Assembly: GCA_046483385.1 (NCBI GenBank)
Contig: JAWODG010000041.1
Coordinates: 1-6,787 of the forward strand
Origin: B1Sed10-231 sp046483385
GTDB lineage: Bacteria > Planctomycetota > Brocadiia > SM23-32
Direction: 5' to 3'
DNA: 6,787 nucleotides
How positions within the stretch are numbered: position 1 is the stretch's first letter; each line of letters starts with the position of its first letter. The position numbers were made by a program, and so were the translations under genes. Positions 1 to 5,675 of this stretch are shown here, in pieces. Under the pieces are notes generated by a model. The model searched no databases, was not told the DNA's origin, and saw only the letters and a program-made list of their open reading frames with translations.

Positions 1-29
1 AGGTAGTCCGTGCTCTGTTCAGACATGGG
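1..29 (+). other. Probable partial CRISPR spacer at window edge
   Basis: These 29 bases lie directly before the first complete repeat and are not leader-like: they are not A+T-rich. Complete spacers in this array are 33-36 nt, so 29 nt fits a spacer whose first few bases are cut off by the window edge. If so, the array continues to the left. The alternative, that this is the leader-proximal junction, is less likely because the degenerate end of the array is on the other side. Confidence 0.6.
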
Positions 30-712
30 ATAGCATCCCCCCTCCGGGGGGGATGAGGATTGAAACCTCAGTTCCTCCACGTCTTCTCGTGTCATCCCCG
101 AATAGCATCCCCCCTCCGGGGGGGATGAGGATTGAAACTCTTGAGCAAACGAACCATCGAGCGGGCGATACGAATAGCATCCCCCCTCCGGGGGGGATGA
201 GGATTGAAACCAGGGCCTGCCGCTGGGCGTCGGCGCGGTCGTCGCATAGCATCCCCCCTCCGGGGGGGATGAGGATTGAAACGGCCTGGCGGCGTGTGGC
301 CCAGGAGCCGGGCTCGAATAGCATCCCCCCTCCGGGGGGGATGAGGATTGAAACTGGTAGGACGTGTCCGCGCGCAGTAGCTGGAGGTATAGCATCCCCC
401 CTCCGGGGGGGATGAGGATTGAAACGAGTAGGATGGCGTTTGCGGCGCCCCAGACCTGGCGATAGCATCCCCCCTCCGGGGGGGATGAGGATTGAAACCC
501 CTTTGGGCACGGGTATTTACCAGCCACTGCAATAGCATCCCCCCTCCGGGGGGGATGAGGATTGAAACACGCGCCGCATCTGGTTGCGTGCGGCGAGGCG
601 GAATAGCATCCCCCCTCCGGGGGGGATGAGGATTGAAACACCCACTTGCCGGAGTGTCCGGGGGTAATGGCGCAAATAGCATCCCCCCTCCGGGGGGGAT
701 GAGGGTTGGAAC
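30..712 (+). CRISPR. CRISPR array, ten 37-nt repeats and nine spacers (left end cut)
   Basis: Repeats start at 30, 102, 174, 246, 318, 389, 462, 532, 603 and 676. Nine are identical over 37 nt; the tenth differs at two bases. Each repeat reads ATAG, then a 9-nt arm CATCCCCCC, loop TCCG, the complementary arm GGGGGGATG, then an 11-nt tail AGGATTGAAAC. The spacers lie at 67-101, 139-173, 211-245, 283-317, 355-388, 426-461, 499-531, 569-602 and 640-675 (35, 35, 35, 35, 34, 36, 33, 34 and 36 nt). All are different and mostly G+C-rich. The ATTGAAAC end is the common 5' handle of many type I and type III crRNAs, so transcription should run rightward; the degenerate repeat at the right end agrees. 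The 11 nt left after the stem resemble the handle length of Cas5d-processed type I-C crRNAs, but 37 nt is long for I-C, and I-B, I-D or III repeats also end this way. The subtype is unresolved without the cas genes. The array transcript runs toward the 3' end of accC. Confidence 0.98.
676..712 (+). repeat. Degenerate terminal CRISPR repeat
   Basis: This last repeat keeps the whole stem-loop but has two A-to-G changes, at 705 and 709, which turn the tail ATTGAAAC into GTTGGAAC. Degeneration of the leader-distal repeat is usual in CRISPR arrays, so this marks the trailer end. No spacer follows, so its handle would never start a crRNA, while its stem is still needed to process the 3' side of the last spacer (640-675). 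Confidence 0.9.
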
Positions 713-741
713 GTACAGAGGTACTTGTACGGGTGCTTGAC

Positions 742-778
742 ATAGCACCGGTTGTCCGGCGACGGCAACTGTCCTGGC
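742..778 (+). repeat. Possible relic of an eleventh CRISPR repeat
   Basis: Starting 29 bases after the last repeat, the sequence ATAGCA matches the first six repeat bases, and TCCGG then matches repeat positions 14-18 in register. About 12 of the first 18 positions agree, but the remainder does not and the stem is lost. The gap of 29 nt is shorter than any complete spacer. It may be a decayed older repeat or chance similarity. Confidence 0.2.
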
Positions 779-790
779 AGCCCTTAACGG

Positions 791-826
791 CGAGCAAGAG
801 TAAGAGTGCGAGTAGGAGCACGAGGG
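791..826. repeat. Degenerate 6-nt tandem repeat, six units
   Basis: Six in-phase hexamers: CGAGCA, AGAGTA, AGAGTG, CGAGTA, GGAGCA and CGAGGG, consensus NGAGYA. No coding frame or known site explains them. It is the first of three neighbouring short tandem repeats between the array and accC. Confidence 0.75.
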
Positions 827-841
827 GGCGGCGGGGCCGCC
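827..841. other. GC-rich hairpin after accC
   Basis: GGCGGC at 827-832 pairs with GCCGCC at 836-841 around a 3-nt loop. Neither strand has a T run after it, so it is not a textbook intrinsic terminator. It lies about 95 bp past the accC stop (minus strand) and 115 bp past the last CRISPR repeat (plus strand), and could assist termination or RNA end stability for either transcript. This role is inferred only from position. Confidence 0.35.
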
Positions 842-842
842 A

Positions 843-874
843 ATTATGAATCATGAATCCTGAATTATGAATTC
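843..874. repeat. Degenerate 7-nt tandem repeat, 4.5 units
   Basis: In-phase heptamers ATTATGA, ATCATGA, ATCCTGA and ATTATGA are followed by a partial unit ATTC. The block is strikingly A+T-rich within G+C-rich surroundings. Short heptanucleotide tandem repeats are known from intergenic DNA of cyanobacteria and other bacteria; whether this one is dispersed in the genome cannot be seen here. Confidence 0.8.
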
Positions 875-892
875 AACGGCGACGTCTGAACG

Positions 893-919
893 TTATCTGC
901 GTCATCTGCGTAATCTGCG
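893..919. repeat. 9-nt tandem repeat, three units
   Basis: Three adjoining nonamers TTATCTGCG, TCATCTGCG and TAATCTGCG differ only at the second and third bases. They end 14 bp before the accC stop codon (minus strand), so they would lie in the 3' untranslated part of the acc transcript. No function is evident. Confidence 0.8.
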
Positions 920-933
920 GATGAACGACTTTG

Positions 934-2286
934 TTACGCGGAGCCGGATTCCAGCAGTTCTTCGACGAAGTGGACGTCGAAGTCGCCGTTGACGTAGCCG
1001 CCGTGCTGGATCAGGTCCCGGTAGAACGGGATGGTGGTGTGGATGCCCTCGACGCTGAACTCCGCCAGCGTCCGTCGCAGGCACGCCAGCGCCTCCTGGC
1101 GCGTGGGCTGGTGCACGATGAGCTTGCCCACCAGCGAGTCGTAGAAGGGCTTGACCTCGTAGCCGGTGTAGGCGTGGGTGTCCAGCCGCACGCCCGGACC
1201 GCCGGGCGCGATGAACTCGGTGATGGTGCCGGGGGAGGTGCGGAAGCCGTCGGCGGGGTTCTCCGCGTTGATGCGGCACTCGATGGCGGTGCCCTCGAAC
1301 TCGATGCGCTTCTGCTGGAGCTCCAGCTTTTCCCCGGCGGCCACCTTGAGCTGTTCCTTGACCAGGTCCACCCCGGTGACCTGTTCGGTGATGGGGTGCT
1401 CGACCTGCAGGCGCGCGTTCATCTCGATGAAGTAGAAATTGCCGTCCTTGTCCACCAGGAACTCGATGGTGCCGGCGTTGGTGTAGCCGACGGCGCGTGC
1501 TATCTTGACGGCGGCGCGCGCTATCTTCTCCCGCAGGTCCTCGTCGATGCCGGGGCTGGGGGTTTCCTCGATGAGTTTCTGGAAGCGGCGCTGCAGGGAG
1601 CAGTCGCGCTCGCCCAGGTGGACGACGTTGCCGTGGTGGTCGGCCAGTATCTGTATCTCGATGTGGCGGGCGTGTTCGAGGACCTTCTCGATGTAGACGG
1701 CGGGGTTTTTGAAGGCGGCGTCGGCCTCGCTGCGGGCCAGGGAGAGCATGTTCTTGAGGCTGATGTCGTTGTGGGCGATGCGCATGCCGCGTCCGCCGCC
1801 GCCGGCGGCCGCCTTGATCATGACGGGGTAGCCTATCTGGTGGGCCAGCTCGAGGGCGTGCTCGTCGTCGTCCAGGGGGCCCTCGCTGCCGGGGATGACG
1901 GGGACTTTGCTTTCCTGGGCGATCTTGCGGGCCTCGACCTTGTTGCCCATCTTGCGCATGACGTCGGAGCGCGGGCCGATGAAGATGATGTTGGACTCTT
2001 CGCATATCTCGGCGAAGTTGTCCTCTTCGGCCAAAAAGCCGTAGCCGGGGTGTATGGCGTCGACGTTGGTTATCTCGGCGGCGCTGATGATGCGGGGTAT
2101 GTTGAGGTAGCTGTCGGCGGGTGGTGCGTCGCCGACGCAGACGCTCTCGTCGGCCAGCTCCAGGTATCGGGTGCCGGCGTCGGCGCGGGAGTAGATGAGG
2201 ACGGTCTCGATGCCCATCTCCCGGCATGCGCGGAGGATGCGGAGGGCGATCTCGCCGCGGTTGGCTATGAGAACTCGGCTGAACAT
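934..2286 (-). CDS. accC: Acetyl-CoA carboxylase, biotin carboxylase subunit AccC
   Basis: The enzyme carboxylates biotin on AccB using ATP and bicarbonate, the first half-reaction of malonyl-CoA synthesis in the cytoplasm. The protein has 450 residues, against 449 in E. coli. In order it shows the N-terminal fold starting IANRGEIALRI, HPGYGFLAE (79-87), Lys116, the glycine-rich ATP lid with GGGGRG (162-167), and the segment RHIEIQ (207-212). Next come the catalytic-site block FIEMNARLQVEHP with Glu288, Asn290, Arg292 and Glu296, and then Arg338. These match the E. coli active-site residues, so the enzyme should be functional. The ATG at 2286 gives the canonical N terminus, although no clear Shine-Dalgarno precedes it. 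The gene lies 48 bp after accB on the same strand and is probably the last gene of the pepQ-accB-accC transcript. The carboxyltransferase genes accA and accD are not in the window. Pyruvate or propionyl-CoA carboxylase subunits are homologous, but the length and the adjacent accB favour AccC. Confidence 0.97.
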   Translation of the reverse strand: MFSRVLIANRGEIALRILRACREMGIETVLIYSRADAGTRYLELADESVCVGDAPPADSYLNIPRIISAAEITNVDAIHPGYGFLAEEDNFAEICEESNIIFIGPRSDVMRKMGNKVEARKIAQESKVPVIPGSEGPLDDDEHALELAHQIGYPVMIKAAAGGGGRGMRIAHNDISLKNMLSLARSEADAAFKNPAVYIEKVLEHARHIEIQILADHHGNVVHLGERDCSLQRRFQKLIEETPSPGIDEDLREKIARAAVKIARAVGYTNAGTIEFLVDKDGNFYFIEMNARLQVEHPITEQVTGVDLVKEQLKVAAGEKLELQQKRIEFEGTAIECRINAENPADGFRTSPGTITEFIAPGGPGVRLDTHAYTGYEVKPFYDSLVGKLIVHQPTRQEALACLRRTLAEFSVEGIHTTIPFYRDLIQHGGYVNGDFDVHFVEELLESGSA

Positions 2287-2334
2287 GCTGTGGGTGAAAC
2301 CGGTAGAGTTTGTGTAATGCCCCGCGAGGCGCGT

Positions 2335-2814
2335 TTACTCTTCGGCGGGCTCGACCAGGAACAGCACCTGTCCGTATTCGACCGGCTCGGTGTCCTGCAC
2401 GAGAATCTCCACGATGGTGCCGGTGACCTCGGCCTTTATCTCGTTCATGACCTTCATGGCCTCGATGATGCAGACGACCGAGTCCTCGTCCACCTCCGCG
2501 CCGACGCTGACGTAGGGGTCGGCGCCGGGGTTGGCCGCCCGGAAGAAGGTGCCGACCATGGGTGAGGTTATCTCGACCAGGTTCTCGTCCTGCGGCGGCG
2601 GCCCCTCCTCCTCGGTCTCGGCCGGGCTCTGGAGGGCCGGATGGTAGGCCGGCGGCTGGGGGAGCTGGTGGGCGGCGACGCCGGGCGGCGGGTATTGCAC
2701 CGGGACGCTTTTGCGGATTTTGACCCGCAGGTCCGGCTCCTCGACCTCTATCTCCGCCAGATCGTGGTCCGCCATTATCTGGATCAGCTCGCGGATACGT
2801 TCCACGGCTTCCAT
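2335..2814 (-). CDS. accB: Biotin carboxyl carrier protein of acetyl-CoA carboxylase
   Basis: AccB carries the covalently bound biotin that moves the carboxyl group between AccC and the carboxyltransferase. The 159-residue protein has the usual three parts. A short helical N terminus (about 1-35) includes IRELIQIMADHDLAEIEVEE. A proline- and alanine-rich flexible linker follows (about 38-78). The C-terminal biotinyl/lipoyl domain (about 79-156) begins VEITSPMVGTFFRAANPGADP and carries EAMKVMNEI, with the biotinylated Lys121. The length is typical of bacterial AccB (about 150-160). The ATG at 2814 is preceded by AAAGGGA about 9 nt upstream, a moderate ribosome site. pepQ ends 20 bp upstream and accC starts 48 bp downstream, consistent with one operon. 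Confidence 0.97.
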   Translation of the reverse strand: MEAVERIRELIQIMADHDLAEIEVEEPDLRVKIRKSVPVQYPPPGVAAHQLPQPPAYHPALQSPAETEEEGPPPQDENLVEITSPMVGTFFRAANPGADPYVSVGAEVDEDSVVCIIEAMKVMNEIKAEVTGTIVEILVQDTEPVEYGQVLFLVEPAEE

Positions 2815-2834
2815 AGGGTGTTTTCCCTTTTGTT

Positions 2835-3950
2835 TCAGTTCGTGTCGGAGGCGCCGGAGTCCAGCAACGCCCGCAGTTGCTCCGGCCGGCGGGGCAGCGA
2901 GGTCAGGACCTCGTGCCCTTCGGTCGTGATCAGCACCATCTCTTCTATCCGCACGCCCAGTTCGCCCGGGATGTATATGCCGGGTTCGACGGTGACGACC
3001 ATGCCCGGCAGCAGGACCGTGTCCGAGCCCGGCCCCAGCCGGGGCGCCTCGTGCACCTGCAATCCGACCCCGTGGCCCATGCTGTGTCCGAAGTGCCCGC
3101 CGTGTCCGGCGCGGGCGATGAGCGCCCTTCCGGCGGCGTCGGCGTCCCCGCAGGGGTTGCCCGGTTTGAGCACCTCGAAGACCGCCGCCTGGGCTTCCAG
3201 AACGACTTCAGAGGCGTCCTTCAGGGTGTCTGGGATTCTATCTACGCACAGAGTTCGTGTCAAGTCGCAGCAGTATCCGGCCTGCTTCGCGCCCCAGTCC
3301 ACCAGCAGGCTGCCGCCGGGCGCAAGGGCGGTTTGGCCGGTGCGCGCGTGGGGCATGCTGGCGCCGGCGTCGGCGGCGCAGATGATGTCGAATGCGGCGT
3401 CTTCGGCGCCGCGTTTGCGCATCTCGAACTCCAGGTGGCCCGCCAGCCAGCTTTCGGTGCGGCCGGGCTCCGCCTGGCGCATGGTCGTCAGGAATGCCTC
3501 TTCGGCCGTCCGCAGCGCGCGGCGGATGACCTCGACCTCTGCGGGGTCCTTCCGCCGCCGCAGCTTCTCGACGGGGCCGTCCCGCAGGGCGCGCAGCTCC
3601 ACGGACGCGGCTTCCTCGCGCAGGGCCAGGAAGGCGGCGTGAGGGACGTTGGCCGCGGTGAAGCCGAGCCGGCGGACGCCCAGAGTCCGGCAGAGGCCCG
3701 CCACGGTGCGGGCCATCGTGGTGTGGCGGGTGACTATCTCGTCCGCCACGGTCTCCCGCTCGGCCTGCTCGGTGTAGCGGGAGTCGGTCAGCAGGGCGGT
3801 TCGGTCGGCGGTGACCAGCAGCGTGCTGTCCTCGCCGGCGAAGCCGCAGGCGTATCGGACGTTCTCCTGCGCGGCCAGCCAGAGGGCGTCCACGCCGGCC
3901 TCCGTCATGCGGCGCCGCAGGAGGGCCTGTCTGTGCTGGTAGTCCGGCAT
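2835..3950 (-). CDS. pepQ: M24B family Xaa-Pro peptidase (PepQ/YqhT type)
   Basis: This is a cytoplasmic dinuclear-metal peptidase of family M24B, which removes or cleaves residues next to proline. The 371-residue protein has a creatinase-like N-terminal domain (about 1-125) and a pita-bread catalytic domain (about 130-355). All five expected metal ligands are seen: Asp218 in LLVDWGA, Asp229 in CCDLTRT, His293 in GHSMGHGVGLQVHE, Glu322 in VEPGIY and Glu336 in GVRIEE. PHARTG with His201 is the usual substrate-side histidine segment. The ATG at 3950 gives a normal family N terminus; the ribosome site is weak (GGGA 7 nt upstream). A promoter lies just upstream (3995-4024). In Bacillus and relatives the orthologue yqhT is followed by efp and then accB-accC; here efp is missing from between. 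Aminopeptidase and dipeptidase activity cannot be told apart from sequence, so the symbol is provisional. Confidence 0.9.
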   Translation of the reverse strand: MPDYQHRQALLRRRMTEAGVDALWLAAQENVRYACGFAGEDSTLLVTADRTALLTDSRYTEQAERETVADEIVTRHTTMARTVAGLCRTLGVRRLGFTAANVPHAAFLALREEAASVELRALRDGPVEKLRRRKDPAEVEVIRRALRTAEEAFLTTMRQAEPGRTESWLAGHLEFEMRKRGAEDAAFDIICAADAGASMPHARTGQTALAPGGSLLVDWGAKQAGYCCDLTRTLCVDRIPDTLKDASEVVLEAQAAVFEVLKPGNPCGDADAAGRALIARAGHGGHFGHSMGHGVGLQVHEAPRLGPGSDTVLLPGMVVTVEPGIYIPGELGVRIEEMVLITTEGHEVLTSLPRRPEQLRALLDSGASDTN

Positions 3951-3994
3951 GCGGGCGTCCCGAGGCGGAATTTGCGTTTCCGATGATGGTGTGG

Positions 3995-4024
3995 ATTATA
4001 CGAGGGCCGCCGACCGGGCTGCAA
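3995..4024 (-). promoter_or_regulatory. Predicted promoter of pepQ-accB-accC
   Basis: On the minus strand a perfect TATAAT occupies 4000-3995, and TTGCAG at 4024-4019 (3 of 6 consensus bases) lies 18 bp upstream. Transcription would start near 3988 and give an untranslated leader of roughly 38 nt before the pepQ ATG. No operator or riboswitch is recognised. Confidence 0.6.
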
Positions 4025-4270
4025 CAGGGCGGGCGTGTGGGAGGGTTACTCAACAAGGGCCTCGAGGAGCCCGGATCGCGCTGCTTCCGGCGCAAGGCCG
4101 AGCAACGGGCGTCCGGCGCACTATACACAGGGTCGGAGATGCTTCACCCGCTCAGTCAAAGCGGGTTCAGCATGACATTCTCACGGCGTTCGGCTGTGCC
4201 TGAACTGGCCGGCTCCCAGGCAAAAGCTGGCGAATGTAGCAAAGCGGCAACAACTGAATGGCCCTGGCCT
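4025..4270. other. Divergent intergenic region with no recognised gene
   Basis: The 368-bp gap between pepQ and cca starts (3951-4318) has a promoter near each end. The roughly 250 bp between them holds no convincing gene. A frame open from 3983 runs in phase into cca, but its codons do not look like an extension of that enzyme and it has no ribosome site. Visible structure includes a 9-nt direct repeat TCCGGCGCA at 4086-4094 and 4112-4120, and a hairpin at 4146-4166. I recognise no tRNA, SRP RNA, tmRNA or riboswitch. Confidence 0.5.
4146..4166. other. Perfect 7-bp inverted repeat
   Basis: ACCCGCT at 4146-4152 and AGCGGGT at 4160-4166 form a perfect 7-bp stem with a 7-nt loop, CAGTCAA. It lies about 105 bp upstream of the cca -35 box and about 120 bp upstream of the pepQ -35 box. 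It has no T run. It could be a protein-binding inverted repeat or an RNA hairpin, and nothing else supports either. Confidence 0.35.
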
Positions 4271-4300
4271 TTGGAAAGGTCGCGGCGCGGCCTCTATAAT
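4271..4300 (+). promoter_or_regulatory. Predicted promoter of cca
   Basis: TTGGAA at 4271-4276 (4 of 6 consensus bases) is followed after 18 bp by a perfect TATAAT at 4295-4300. Transcription would begin near 4307, just before the ribosome site, giving a leader of only about 12 nt. This supports the GTG at 4319 as the true cca start, because any upstream start would lie outside this transcript. Confidence 0.65.
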
Positions 4301-4307
4301 CGTCTGT

Positions 4308-4313
4308 GGGAGG
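4308..4313 (+). promoter_or_regulatory. Ribosome binding site deciding the cca start
   Basis: GGGAGG ends 5 nt before the GTG at 4319. This is the only strong Shine-Dalgarno near the beginning of the recognisable protein, and it selects GTG over ATG codons farther upstream (3983, 4139). Confidence 0.75.
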
Positions 4314-4318
4314 CAATT

Positions 4319-5665
4319 GTGATCCAGAGACCGATAGATGGGGCTTACGCGGGCGCGGAGCGGATCGTGCGGCGCCTGCGGGAGGCTGGCCACACCGCGC
4401 TGCTGGCGGGCGGATGCGTGCGCGACATGCTGCGCGGCGAGGCGCCGAAGGACTACGACATCGCCACCGACGCGGCCCCGGAGCGCGTGGAGGAATTGTT
4501 CGACCGGACGGTGCTGGTGGGGCGGGAGTTCGGCGTCTGCCGGGTGCTGCTGAACGGCGTGACCTACGAGGTGGCGCGGTTCCGGCGGGAGTCGGGCTAC
4601 TCCGACGGACGGCATCCGGACGAGGTCACGTTCTGCGGTCCGGCCGAGGACGCCCGGCGTCGCGACTTCACCATCAACGCGATGTTCTGGGACCCCATCG
4701 GGGCGGAGCTTCTGGACTACGAGGGCGGGCGGCGGGACCTGGCTGAGGGGCTGCTACGGGCCGTGGGCGACCCGGAGCGCCGCTTCCGGGAGGACCACCT
4801 GCGGCTGCTGAGGGCGGTGCGGTTCGCGGCGCGGCTGGAGTTCGAGATAGAGCCGGACACGCGGGCGGCCGTCGAGCGGCTGGCACCGCTGGTGACGCGC
4901 GTCAGCGCCGAGCGCCTTCAGGAGGAGCTGCGCATCATCCTGACCGATCGCGATCCCGCCCGGGCGCTGCGGCTGATGGACGAACTGGGGATGCTGGGCG
5001 AGATATTCCCCGAGATCGAGGACATGAAGGGCTGCGAGCAGCCGGAGAACTACCACCCCGAGGGGGACGTTTTCGTCCACAGCCTGCTGTCGGTGGAGAA
5101 GCTGGGGCCGCACCCGGACTTCGTGGTGGCGCTGGCCGCCCTGCTGCACGACGTGGGCAAGCCGCCCGCCAGCCGCAAGGCGGACGAGCCGATGAGCTTC
5201 CCCGAGCACTGCCAGATAGGGGCGGAGATGGCAGAGCGCATCTGCCGCCGGCTCAAGCTCTCGAACGACGAAACCGAGCGCATATGCTGGCTGGTGGAGC
5301 GGCACCTCTACTTCCGCCACGCCAGGGAGATGCGGGAGAGCACGCTGAAGCGGCTTTTCGCCGAGCCGGGCTTCGAGCAACTGGCCGAAATCCACCGGGT
5401 CGATGCGCTGGCCAGTTGGGGCAACCTCGAGAACTACAACTACGTAATGCGGAAGCGGCGGGGCATGTCCAGGGAAGAGACCGAGCCGCCGCGCCTCGTG
5501 ACGGGCGACGACCTGATCGAGATGGGCTACGAGCCGGGGCCGCTGTTCGGGGACGTGCTCGAGCAGGTGCGCGACGCGCAGCTCGAGGGGGAGGTATCCA
5601 CGCCCGAGAAGGCCCGGGAACTGGCCCGCCAAATCGCGGAGGAAGCGAAGGCCGGGGCAGATTGA
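4319..5665 (+). CDS. cca: CCA tRNA nucleotidyltransferase with HD domain
   Basis: This is a class II nucleotidyltransferase that adds or repairs the 3' CCA of tRNAs in the cytoplasm. From the GTG start it has 448 residues. Motif A is LLAGGCVRD (28-36) with the metal-binding pair Asp45 and Asp47 in KDYDIAT. Motif B is RRRDFTINAM (113-122). The nucleotide-selecting EDxxR motif is Glu158, Asp159 and Arg162 within FREDHLRLLRAVRFA, followed by the ERLQEEL segment (198-204). An HD-type domain (about 250-365) shows His254, the pair His277-Asp278 in LLHDVGKP, and His297; HD domains in this family often have phosphohydrolase activity. The C terminus (about 395-445) is a helical tail. No catalytic residue looks lost. 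Sequence alone cannot exclude a poly(A) polymerase or a split A-adding or CC-adding role, but the stretch YEVARFRRESGYSDGRHP and the EDxxR motif fit CCA addition. It is transcribed alone, divergent from pepQ, and ends 10 bp from the end of lgt. Confidence 0.92.
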   Translation: MIQRPIDGAYAGAERIVRRLREAGHTALLAGGCVRDMLRGEAPKDYDIATDAAPERVEELFDRTVLVGREFGVCRVLLNGVTYEVARFRRESGYSDGRHPDEVTFCGPAEDARRRDFTINAMFWDPIGAELLDYEGGRRDLAEGLLRAVGDPERRFREDHLRLLRAVRFAARLEFEIEPDTRAAVERLAPLVTRVSAERLQEELRIILTDRDPARALRLMDELGMLGEIFPEIEDMKGCEQPENYHPEGDVFVHSLLSVEKLGPHPDFVVALAALLHDVGKPPASRKADEPMSFPEHCQIGAEMAERICRRLKLSNDETERICWLVERHLYFRHAREMRESTLKRLFAEPGFEQLAEIHRVDALASWGNLENYNYVMRKRRGMSREETEPPRLVTGDDLIEMGYEPGPLFGDVLEQVRDAQLEGEVSTPEKARELARQIAEEAKAGAD

Positions 5666-5675
5666 GCAGGGGATG

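Noticed and set aside
211..245. Self-targeting by the third spacer, which shares GCGTCGGCGCGG with accC near 2176
   Set aside because: Only about 12 bases match, within very G+C-rich DNA; this is expected by chance and far short of a protospacer.
737..742. Perfect TTGACA -35 box on the plus strand after the array
   Set aside because: No acceptable -10 box lies 15-19 bp downstream and no plus-strand gene follows.
19..768. Open frames across the CRISPR array giving repetitive peptides
   Set aside because: They only translate the repeat (recurring IPPGGGM-like blocks) and are artefacts of the array.
902..2227. Minus-strand open frame of 441 codons overlapping accC in another frame
   Set aside because: The product is an arginine-, proline- and histidine-rich low-complexity chain typical of an out-of-frame reading of G+C-rich coding DNA.
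931..2565. Very long plus-strand open frame (about 544 codons) antisense to accC and accB
   Set aside because: The minus-strand genes are unmistakable AccC and AccB with all key residues; the antisense frame is open because G+C-rich third positions remove stops. Its product resembles no family I know.
2877..3986. Plus-strand open frame of about 369 codons opposite pepQ
   Set aside because: Pure antisense of a well-supported M24B peptidase, with no ribosome site or family resemblance.
4146..4166. Stem with a 7-nt loop resembling a tRNA anticodon arm
   Set aside because: The loop base before the would-be anticodon is A, not T, and no acceptor, D or T arm can be found around it.
3983..4318. 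N-terminal extension of Cca from ATG at 3983 or 4139
   Set aside because: Neither has a usable ribosome site, the predicted promoter lies downstream of both, and the added residues do not resemble the family.
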